A stretch of 44,648 nt of DNA from an uncultured Ramlibacter sp. GTDB lineage: Bacteria; Pseudomonadota; Gammaproteobacteria; Burkholderiales; Burkholderiaceae_C. The DNA lies in the NCBI RefSeq assembly GCF_936925435.1, contig NZ_CAKZHQ010000015.1, positions 1 through 44,648 on the forward strand, in the 5' to 3' direction. The notes below the pieces were generated by a model. The model was not told where the DNA came from and ran no database searches. It saw only the letters and a program-made list of their open reading frames with translations. Numbering within the stretch: position 1 is the stretch's first letter; each line of letters opens with the position of its first letter. Shown here one piece after another: positions 21,222 through 28,011 of the stretch. The position numbers and the translations under genes are program-made.

Positions 21222-21565
21222 GGGGTCGCTGGCGGTGGCCGCACCCTCATCCTGGTAGCCAGGCCCGAGGGCGCGAACAGCACGACGAACTCGGTCTTGG
21301 CCTGCGCCGTCGCTGGCTCCGGCACCCGCCAGACCCAGACCTCGTAGCCGCTGTCAAAGACGATGGTCTGGGCCGGCCCCAGGGCGGCCGCCACATCGGC
21401 CTTGCTGCTTTGGCCCAGGGTGATGCGTTGTGCCGCGGCCTGGGTCGTCAGCGCCGCGTCGCGGAAAGCCGGCACCCTGTCGTCCGGCGCGAACCAGCCA
21501 CCCGGCATGGCGCAGCCGGCCAGCACCATGGCCGCAGCGAGGACAGCGCAAGGCCCTGCCCTCAC
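21212..21565 (-). CDS. Small lipoprotein, SmpA/BamE-like
   Basis: This is a 117-residue lipoprotein. The GTG at 21565 overlaps the upstream gene's stop by 4 bases (GTGA) and gives a signal sequence ending in the lipobox VLAGC. The mature part contains ITLGQSSKADVAAALGPAQ and DSGYEVWVWRV, close to the SmpA/OmlA/BamE fold, in which a small domain helps outer-membrane assembly. It is shorter and later-placed than a typical bamE and is coupled to an unknown exported protein, so I treat it as BamE-like, not BamE. Confidence 0.72.
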   Translation of the reverse strand: MRAGPCAVLAAAMVLAGCAMPGGWFAPDDRVPAFRDAALTTQAAAQRITLGQSSKADVAAALGPAQTIVFDSGYEVWVWRVPEPATAQAKTEFVVLFAPSGLATRMRVRPPPATPPR

Positions 21566-22380
21566 GGCGCGTCCTCCATGAATTCGAACTGCACCAGGGT
21601 GTCGTCGGGCCAGCGGGCATCGGCCAGCGGCAGGAAGTAAGTGCGGTCCAGCAAAACCTCGCAGTCGCAATACGGCAGGTCAGCCGCCAGCCAGGCATCG
21701 TCGCTGGCCGCGGCATAGAGCCTGTCGATGGCCAGCACCTCGCGCCGCGCGCCGGCCACCAGCGTCACAGCAAAGATCGGCCGCTCGGCAAAAAACAGAT
21801 AGAGCTGGTCCTCGCGCCGGCAGTAGGCCGGCGTGTCGGTCAGCAGATTGGCCAGCTGGCCGACGATGGTGCGGCTGTTGGAGACCAGGCCGGCTTCCAT
21901 GCCCACCTCGCATTCCAGCCGCAGGTCGCCCAGGCGCCGCGTGCCCGGTGGCAGGCCCGGCGTACGGATCTCGGTGCGCCAGGTCATGCTGCCCGATGCG
22001 CGGTTGGGCGTGACCTGGGCATTCTCCGCCAGCGCCTTGGCATTGCGCGCCAGGGTGAAGCTATGGTCGGGCGCGACGGGCACGGAGAACTCGGTCTGCG
22101 AGCCGATCACATCCAGTTCGATGCGCGACATGTCGGTGGAGCGCCGGCGCGGCAGCAGCTTGAAGCGCAGTGTGGCGCCGGGTGCCAGCTGCGGGCTGCG
22201 CCGCTCGAACAGCTCCATGCCGCGCAGCATCTTGCGGTAGGACTTTTCCACCGGATCGCGGTTGGCCTGGGCCGAGATGGTCACAGGCGGCAAGGCTCCG
22301 CCCGACGCTGGCTGGGCGGCAGCCGGACCAGCCAGGGCCAGCGCCAGCAGTGGCGCCAGAAGAGACGTGAAGCGGGCCAT
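21562..22380 (-). CDS. Exported protein of unknown function
   Basis: This is a 272-residue protein with a clear signal peptide (MARFTSLLAPLLALALAGPAAA, cut at AQP). No known domain is recognised. Visible features are a basic patch (LPRRRSTDMSRIELDVIG), a cysteine pair, CDCE near residue 242, and several aromatic strands that suggest a beta-rich periplasmic fold. It is translationally coupled to the SmpA-like lipoprotein downstream (GTGA overlap) and follows a small conserved gene by 10 bases, so these three genes look like one envelope-related operon. Confidence 0.65.
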   Translation of the reverse strand: MARFTSLLAPLLALALAGPAAAQPASGGALPPVTISAQANRDPVEKSYRKMLRGMELFERRSPQLAPGATLRFKLLPRRRSTDMSRIELDVIGSQTEFSVPVAPDHSFTLARNAKALAENAQVTPNRASGSMTWRTEIRTPGLPPGTRRLGDLRLECEVGMEAGLVSNSRTIVGQLANLLTDTPAYCRREDQLYLFFAERPIFAVTLVAGARREVLAIDRLYAAASDDAWLAADLPYCDCEVLLDRTYFLPLADARWPDDTLVQFEFMEDAP

Positions 22381-22390
22381 GCCGCTGGGC

Positions 22391-22591
22391 TCAGTGCAAG
22401 GCTTCAACCGCCGGCACGGCCAGTTCGCGTCCGACCATGGCGCGGGCATAGAAGTAGTTGTTGCGGGCCTGCTCGCTCATGCGGTCCAGGTCCACCTGGC
22501 CGGCCGGGTCGCAAGGGAAGGCAAAGCCGCGTCCGCTGGCAAATAGCGAGCGGAAGCGCAGCTGGCAGGAAGGCATAGACGTTTCGAGCAT
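22391..22591 (-). CDS. Small conserved protein of unknown function (66 aa)
   Basis: This 66-residue protein starts at 22591 behind a CAGGAG site 7 bases upstream. It contains FRSLFASGRGFAFPCDPAGQ followed by VDLDRMSEQARNNYFYARAM, a pattern I recall from small hypothetical proteins in Burkholderiales. There is no signal peptide or membrane segment. It is the first gene of the minus-strand trio with the exported protein and SmpA-like lipoprotein. Function unknown. Confidence 0.72.
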   Translation of the reverse strand: MLETSMPSCQLRFRSLFASGRGFAFPCDPAGQVDLDRMSEQARNNYFYARAMVGRELAVPAVEALH

Positions 22592-22879
22592 GACACTTCT
22601 CCTGAAGGTTGGGGCCATGGCTGGAGCATGGCGGCGTGGCAGCTTTGCGGCCTAGTCAAAAGACGCGAGAAGGCCTCGGTGTTTGGCGCTTCAGGCATGG
22701 GATGTTGCGGAACAGGCATAGGAGGCGTCCTACTGCGAGGCCGGCGATGTCACCCGCCTTAAAACAAATCTATTCGTACATCCCGTGTTTATTTGGCATT
22801 TCGCCGTCAAATCGGGCGTATTCACCGTGATAGCCTTTACCTACCGTTCGTCCTTTCATCCAAGAGTGGAGTAACTGCC
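22592..22879. other. Intergenic region between the small conserved gene and the RTX gene
   Basis: This 288-bp stretch is more AT-rich toward its right half (for example CCCGTGTTTATTTGGC) and must hold the divergent promoters of the small conserved gene and the RTX gene. I see no convincing -35/-10 pair, palindrome or small coding frame. GGAG lies 9 bases before the RTX ATG. Confidence 0.5.
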
Positions 22880-25339
22880 ATGGGGTTTTTCACGTCCGAG
22901 GTTCAGAAGCTCTACGTCGCCTACTTCAGCCGCCCGGCTGACCCAACGGGCCTGACCTATTGGGAAGCACAGATCACCAGCAACGGCGGCAGCGTGGCCG
23001 CAGTGGTCAACGCGTTCAGCACATCGCCAGAGTACAAAAGCCTGTATGCGGGCAAGTCCAGTGCCCAGATCGTCGACGCCATCTATCTGAACCTGTTCGG
23101 CCGCTCCGCTGAACCAGCAGGGCTTGATTACTGGGGCAAGCTCCTCGACAACCGGACCCTCGACATCGGCAACATCGTTCTGGCCATCATGTCCGGCGCC
23201 CAGAACGCGGACAAGCTGGTCGTCGCAAACAGGCTCGCCGCGGCAGCGCTGTTCACCCAGAGCCTGGACAGCGGCGCTGAAATCAACGCCTATTCCAGCA
23301 GTGCTGCAACCGCCGCTGCCAAGGCATGGCTGGCGACAGTGACCGACTCAGCCGACACCCTGAAAGCTGCCACAGCATCCGTGGGGACGGTGATTTCAAC
23401 GATTGTGACGATGGCGACGGCTGCCCCGGTTGCCGACACCCCAGCGGAAAGCAGCCAGACATTCAGCTTGACCACCGGCGCGGACACATTCACCGGCGCC
23501 GGGGCTGGCGATCTGTTCCTGGCAGGGTCCGCGACCCTGAGCACGGGCGACATCCTCAACGGTGGTGGCGGTACCGACGTCTTGAGCATCAGCGCCAGTG
23601 GCCAATCCCTGGTGGGCGTCACGCTGACGTCCATTGAAGAGATTCGCATCGCCGATTTCTCCACGCTATCAGTGGAAGCCACGGCTCTGGGCACGGTCGC
23701 TGTCGGCCACGGCGCAACGACAGACGTGGGGGACGTGGTGCTGGCCATCGACCTGGCGGGGGCCGCCGCGTTTGACCTGAGCCGCGTCACGGCCGGCCAG
23801 GCAGGCACCGCCAGCTCGGCCATCAAGGCCCTGTACACCAACAAGGCCACGACAGCATCGAACGTTACCCTGACCGGCCTGGCGGACAATTTCACCGGGA
23901 CCGCCGATGCGGACACCATCAACGCCGGCGCGGGCAATGACACTGTCAACGGTGGCGCGGGCGCCGACACGATCGACGGCGGGGCGGGCGACGACAGGAT
24001 CAACTACACGATCGCGCAAGACATTGTCAATGGTGGCCTCGGCACGGACACGCTGGTCATCGCCGGCGGCGCTCTGAGCATCGACCTGACCGCAACAACG
24101 GGTGCCATCACCAACTTCGAGGTCATCGACGCATCGGCAGCAACCGTCTTTCTGACCACCACCGTCGCCACCAACCCGGCGACCACCACGGCATTCAAGG
24201 TGGTGGGAACGAAGCTGGCCGACAACATCACCACCGGCGCCGGTGACGACATCATCACCATGGGCGAGGCTGGCCAGACTGTTGCGCGCGACACCATCGT
24301 GGCAGCCGGCGGCAACGACACACTGGTCATCGTCGGCACCATGACCACGGGCTCGGTCACCCAGAACGTCATCGACCTGAATGCCGCGGGCGACCAGTTT
24401 GCACTGATCAACAACGGACTTGAAGGCGTCATCCAGAGCGGCTTCGAGAACCTGGACCTGTCCGGGCTTGTGCCTGACATAGGTCTCGGCTTCACGGTCA
24501 CGGCCGCCTCCGGCGGCAGCAAGATCGCCGGCACCACGCTGGCTGACAGCATCACCGGCGCAGCCGGCAACGACACCATCTTTGGCTTCTACGGGTCTGA
24601 CACCGTCAGCGGCGGCGGCGGGACGGATGACACCCTGGTCCTGATCAACGGCGGCACGGCCGGCTTGTTCACTGCGACCAACGTTCAGGGCAACGCTGTG
24701 GTCATCAGCACCGACGGCGGCCTGACGGGTGTCGAGACAATCACGGTGTCCGGTTCCACGTCGATGACGCTGGACCTGACGGGGCAGGCAGAAGCGTTCG
24801 TCATCTCCGCCGGCACAGCCACAGCCGCAGAGACTCTCATTGCAGGCAGCGGCAACGACACGCTCACAGGCTCCTCGCTGGCCGATGCCATCGAAGGCGG
24901 CCTGGGTGCGGACACCATGACGGGTGGTACAGGCGCCGACACCTTCAGGTTCAGCAACAACGGCTCTGTGGTCGGCACCTCGATGGACGTGATCACGGAC
25001 TTTGCCGCCGGCTCCGACATCCTGAACTTCTCGACCACGGCCGTCCTGCGTGCTGCCGACGCGACCGCGCTGATCGCGGGAATCTGCGTCCAGCAGTCGG
25101 CCGGCGGCCTGGTCGCATTTGCGGCAGCAGACAACACGCTGGCGCTGAAGATCGCGGCGATCCAGTCCGACTTCGAACTGGACGACGCGAACTCGCTGGC
25201 GTTCTTTGTCGATGGCGGCAACAGCTACGTGTACTTCGCAGGCAACGCGTCAGGCGATGGCGATGACATGATCATCCAGTTGACCGGCGTGACAACGCTG
25301 ACAACCATCACCGCGGGCGCCAGCAGCACCATCGCGTAA
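22880..25339 (+). CDS. RTX calcium-binding protein with N-terminal DUF4214
   Basis: This is an 819-residue acidic protein without a cleavable signal peptide. The N-terminal 110 residues form a DUF4214 domain (VQKLYVAYFSRPADPTGLTY, FGRSAEPAGLDYWGKLLDNR). The rest is rich in Ala, Thr, Gly and Asp with blocks of GGxGxDxxx nonapeptides, for example AGAGNDTVNGGAGADTIDGG near residue 355 and GGLGADTMTGGTGADTF near 675. Such repeats fold as calcium-binding beta rolls in proteins secreted by type I systems, with an uncleaved C-terminal signal. The C-terminus (DDMIIQLTGVTTLTTITAG) fits that. It resembles S-layer-like or adhesive RTX proteins. Type I transporter genes are not in the window. The start has GGAG upstream and gives MGFFTSEVQKLY, the usual opening. 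Confidence 0.85.
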   Translation: MGFFTSEVQKLYVAYFSRPADPTGLTYWEAQITSNGGSVAAVVNAFSTSPEYKSLYAGKSSAQIVDAIYLNLFGRSAEPAGLDYWGKLLDNRTLDIGNIVLAIMSGAQNADKLVVANRLAAAALFTQSLDSGAEINAYSSSAATAAAKAWLATVTDSADTLKAATASVGTVISTIVTMATAAPVADTPAESSQTFSLTTGADTFTGAGAGDLFLAGSATLSTGDILNGGGGTDVLSISASGQSLVGVTLTSIEEIRIADFSTLSVEATALGTVAVGHGATTDVGDVVLAIDLAGAAAFDLSRVTAGQAGTASSAIKALYTNKATTASNVTLTGLADNFTGTADADTINAGAGNDTVNGGAGADTIDGGAGDDRINYTIAQDIVNGGLGTDTLVIAGGALSIDLTATTGAITNFEVIDASAATVFLTTTVATNPATTTAFKVVGTKLADNITTGAGDDIITMGEAGQTVARDTIVAAGGNDTLVIVGTMTTGSVTQNVIDLNAAGDQFALINNGLEGVIQSGFENLDLSGLVPDIGLGFTVTAASGGSKIAGTTLADSITGAAGNDTIFGFYGSDTVSGGGGTDDTLVLINGGTAGLFTATNVQGNAVVISTDGGLTGVETITVSGSTSMTLDLTGQAEAFVISAGTATAAETLIAGSGNDTLTGSSLADAIEGGLGADTMTGGTGADTFRFSNNGSVVGTSMDVITDFAAGSDILNFSTTAVLRAADATALIAGICVQQSAGGLVAFAAADNTLALKIAAIQSDFELDDANSLAFFVDGGNSYVYFAGNASGDGDDMIIQLTGVTTLTTITAGASSTIA

Positions 25340-25408
25340 GCAGCGATCGGGAACTCCGCGAACAGCGACGGAGAAATCTGCACCGCCATGGCGGCTCCCC
25401 TGGACTGA

Positions 25409-25555
25409 CCAGGCGGCAGGCCGCGCATTGCGCTCCCGGAGACAGCCACCACCGGTTGCCTGAAACGGCCCGTGGGCCAGTTCGATGACACCGACTTCTT
25501 CGTCCAGTTGACGGGAGCGGTTGGCATCATCTCGACCGGCCACTTGATCGCGTAG
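25409..25555 (+). pseudogene. Relic of the C-terminus of a second RTX protein
   Basis: This short open stretch ends at a TAG (25553-25555) and reads GQFDDTDFFVQLTGAVGII near its end. It matches the terminal segment of the adjacent RTX protein (GDGDDMIIQLTGVTTLTTI) in the D-D-x-D-x-x-[VI]-Q-L-T-G pattern and its closing Ile-Ala, and the DNA shares the word CCAGTTGAC. No start codon with a ribosome site and no upstream RTX repeats remain. It is most simply the end of a duplicated RTX gene whose body was lost. Confidence 0.6.
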
Positions 25556-25606
25556 CAAGCCCGGACGGCTCAAAGAGCTGGTTACAGTAAACTCGCCAGC
25601 GCAGAT

Positions 25607-25680
25607 GCGGCTGTCGTTCAATGGCAGGACCTCAGTTTCCCATACTGAAGATGCGAGTTCGATTCTCGCCAGCCGCTCCA
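25607..25680 (+). tRNA. tRNA-Gly (anticodon CCC)
   Basis: A complete cloverleaf is visible: acceptor GCGGCTG (25607-25613) pairs with CAGCCGC (25670-25676); the anticodon loop TTCCCAT gives CCC; the T-arm is GCGAGTTCGATTCTCGC; and CCA is encoded (25678-25680). It reads GGG codons. TACAGT at 25583-25588 may be its -10 box. Confidence 0.95.
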
Positions 25681-25797
25681 GCCCCCAGCTTTCGATTTCC
25701 TTCGCTCACCCCCAGCGCTCCTGATTTCGTAGCATCCCAGGACCACTGGTCGGGGGCTAGTGGCCGAAATCATCCGACCCAAACCAAGGCAACTGTC

Positions 25798-26652
25798 TCA
25801 GCGTAGGGTCGCCAGGTAGGCCGCGATGTCTTTCGCATCGCGCTCGGTCACACCCAGTTGCGGCATGGCGGTGCCGGGCTTGAGGGCCTGGGTGTCGCGC
25901 AGCCAGCGCGCCATGTTCTCCTGCGTGTTGGGCAGGCTGCCAGCGATCAGGCTGCGGCCGGCGATGCCCTTCAGGGGCGGTCCCACGTGCGGGCTCGAGC
26001 CCGTCACGCCGGGGATGACGTGGCAGGCATTGCAGGCGTACTGGTAAAGGGCCTGGCGGCCGCGCTCCAGGTCCACCGCGGCGGGTGCTTCCGTCTGCAG
26101 CAATTCACGCCCGCAGGCCGGCGCCGGCGGCGCGCGCTGCACCAGGGTGGCGTACTGCGGCGCGTTCAGGTCGGGCAGGCGCTGCATGAAGGCCACGACG
26201 GACCACAGCTCGTCCTCGGTCAGGCGAAATTCCCAGGCCGGCATGCCACTCATCTTGATGCCGTGGCGCGTCACCCAGTACAGCTCGCGCGGCTGGAAGT
26301 ACTTGCGCGCATCGACCAGCGGGCCGGGCAGCGGCTGCATGCTCTTGCCGATGTCGTTCTGCGCCACGCCGGGCGCGCCATGGCATTGCACGCACTTGTC
26401 GCGAAAGCAGGCCGCGCCGCGCAGCACCATGGCCTCGTCGTGCAGCGGCGGCACCACGATGGCGCGCGCACGCAGCCGCACCGACTGGCGCATCGCCGTC
26501 TCCAGCACGCTGAAGGTGGGCTGCAGGTGCTCGCGCGTGGAGGCCACGTTGTACAGCCCGCCGTAGACCAGGGCCAGCGCCACCAGGAGGCCGGTGCCGG
26601 CGACGGCAGCCAGCGTGAGGGCAATGGTCAGCAGGGTCGAGGGCTTGCGCAT
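25798..26652 (-). CDS. Membrane-anchored diheme cytochrome c
   Basis: This is a 284-residue c-type cytochrome. One hydrophobic anchor (about 9-33) is followed by a periplasmic region with two heme sites, CVQCH (87-91) and CNACH (207-211), and methionine candidates in KMSGMPAW (134, 137) and TAMPQLG (263) as sixth ligands. The first half resembles the cytochromes c that often sit with fused CoxI-III oxidases. The start at 26652 gives the anchor. It is divergent from a second cytochrome gene across 53 bp containing a large inverted repeat. Likely role: electron donor to the oxidase encoded at 27091-30518. Confidence 0.88.
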   Translation of the reverse strand: MRKPSTLLTIALTLAAVAGTGLLVALALVYGGLYNVASTREHLQPTFSVLETAMRQSVRLRARAIVVPPLHDEAMVLRGAACFRDKCVQCHGAPGVAQNDIGKSMQPLPGPLVDARKYFQPRELYWVTRHGIKMSGMPAWEFRLTEDELWSVVAFMQRLPDLNAPQYATLVQRAPPAPACGRELLQTEAPAAVDLERGRQALYQYACNACHVIPGVTGSSPHVGPPLKGIAGRSLIAGSLPNTQENMARWLRDTQALKPGTAMPQLGVTERDAKDIAAYLATLR

Positions 26653-26658
26653 CTCTCG

Positions 26659-26702
26659 GCATTCTGGCCTACACGTGGCGCCTTGTGGGCCGTCCAGAAT
26701 GC
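26659..26702. promoter_or_regulatory. 44-bp inverted repeat between divergent cytochrome genes
   Basis: GCATTCTGG (26659-26667) and CCAGAATGC (26694-26702) are perfect 9-bp arms around a 26-base spacer. The arms end 6 bases and 3 bases from the two start codons, so they cover the ribosome-site region of both genes. This could be a shared operator or a pair of divergent translation-control elements. Confidence 0.55.
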
Positions 26703-26705
26703 GCC

Positions 26706-27080
26706 ATGCTCCGGCCGTCCTTTGCCCTGTGGATCGTCCCGGCCCTGCTGGCCGCTTGCGGCCTGGGCGAGAAGGAAACCGAAACACCGCCAGCGCCACG
26801 CGCCGTGCTGCAGCGCGGCCAGCAGCTGCTGGCGCAGTACCAGTGCGGTAGCTGCCATGCCATCCCCGGCGTGGCCTCGGCCGGCGGCCAGGTCACATCC
26901 TCACTGGCGGGCTTCGGCCGGCGCAGCTACATCGCCGGCCGCCTGGCCAACCGCCCGGACTTGTTGGCCCAATGGATCGTCCAGCCCCAGGCCCTGGTGC
27001 CCGGCACGCTGATGCCCGCCATGGGCGTGGCGCCCGCCGATGCCCAGGCCATGGCGGCCTACCTGCTGCATCTGCAATGA
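26706..27080 (+). CDS. Lipoprotein cytochrome c (monoheme)
   Basis: This is a 124-residue monoheme cytochrome. The signal peptide ends in a lipobox (PALLAAC, C18), so it should be lipid-anchored on the periplasmic face. Heme site CGSCH spans 47-51, and M103 in GTLMPAMG is the likely sixth ligand. It precedes coxB by 10 bases and probably feeds electrons to that oxidase. The start at 26706 gives the signal peptide; an in-frame codon 21 bases upstream would overlap the inverted repeat. Confidence 0.87.
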   Translation: MLRPSFALWIVPALLAACGLGEKETETPPAPRAVLQRGQQLLAQYQCGSCHAIPGVASAGGQVTSSLAGFGRRSYIAGRLANRPDLLAQWIVQPQALVPGTLMPAMGVAPADAQAMAAYLLHLQ

Positions 27081-27090
27081 GGGCGATGCT

Positions 27091-28011
27091 GTGAGCGGCG
27101 GCATCCTGCAGGCGGCCGGCCCGGTGGCCGGGCGCATCGCCGATCTGGGCTGGCTGCTGTTGGGCGGCGGCGCGCTCATCTTCCTTTTTGTGATGGTGCT
27201 GCTGGCGCTGGCGCTGCGGCAGCGCAGGGGCCGGATGCAGCCGCTGGTGTGGGTGCTGGGCGGCGGCGTGCTGTTTCCGGCGGTCGTGCTCAGCGCCCTG
27301 TTCTTCTGGGCTCTGCCGCTGGCGCCGGTGGCCCGCCAGGCGCCGCCGCCGGGCGCCCTGCACATCACGGTCACCGGCCGCATGTGGTGGTGGGAGCTGC
27401 GCTATGCGGCCGAGGGTGCGCACGGCGAATTCCTGGCCGCCAACGAGGTCCGCATCCCTGTGGGCCGGCCGGTCTGGCTGGCTCTGGCGGCCGATGACGT
27501 GATCCACAGCTTCTGGGTGCCGCAGCTGGCCGGCAAGATCGACATGGTGCCCGGCCGCATGCAGCATCTGCTGCTGGAGGCCGACCGCCCCGGCATCTAC
27601 CGCGGCCAGTGCGCGGAGTTCTGCGGCGAGCAGCACGCCCGCATGGCGCTGCAGGTGGTGGCCCTGCCGCCGGCGGACTTCGAGTCGTGGCGCCAGGCCC
27701 AGTTGCTGCCGGCGCCGCAGGCGGTGACGCCGCTGCAGCAGCGCGGGCAGCAGGTCTTCCTGGCCAAGCGCTGCGATGCCTGCCACACGGTGCGCGGCAT
27801 CACCGGCGATGCGCAGCTGGGGCCGGACCTGACGCACGTGGGCAGCCGGCTGCAGATCGGTGCCGGCACGCTGGCCAATTCGCCGCAGGCGCTGGCGCAG
27901 TGGATTGCCCACGTGCAGGACATCAAACACGGGGCACGCATGCCTTCTTACGACAGGCTGGACGCCGCGTCACTCGATGCGCTGGCGCACTGGCTGGGGA
28001 GTTTGCAATGA
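27091..28011 (+). CDS. coxB: Cytochrome c oxidase subunit II with fused cytochrome c domain
   Basis: This is a 306-residue subunit II. Two membrane helices (about 21-43 and 53-75) are followed by the cupredoxin domain with the complete CuA site: H139, C174, E176, C178, H182 and M185 (QCAEFCGEQHARM). GRMWWWELRY is the aromatic electron-entry patch. A C-terminal cytochrome c domain carries CDACH (228-232) with M284, making this a caa3-type subunit. GTG start; the stop overlaps the next gene's ATG by 4 bases (ATGA), so the two are coupled. It receives electrons from the cytochromes encoded just upstream. Confidence 0.93.
   Translation: MSGGILQAAGPVAGRIADLGWLLLGGGALIFLFVMVLLALALRQRRGRMQPLVWVLGGGVLFPAVVLSALFFWALPLAPVARQAPPPGALHITVTGRMWWWELRYAAEGAHGEFLAANEVRIPVGRPVWLALAADDVIHSFWVPQLAGKIDMVPGRMQHLLLEADRPGIYRGQCAEFCGEQHARMALQVVALPPADFESWRQAQLLPAPQAVTPLQQRGQQVFLAKRCDACHTVRGITGDAQLGPDLTHVGSRLQIGAGTLANSPQALAQWIAHVQDIKHGARMPSYDRLDAASLDALAHWLGSLQ

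Noticed and set aside
25607..25800. tRNA-Gly as an integration site for an island holding the RTX genes
   Set aside because: No integrase and no second copy of the tRNA 3' end was seen, and the RTX genes lie on the 5' side of the tRNA.
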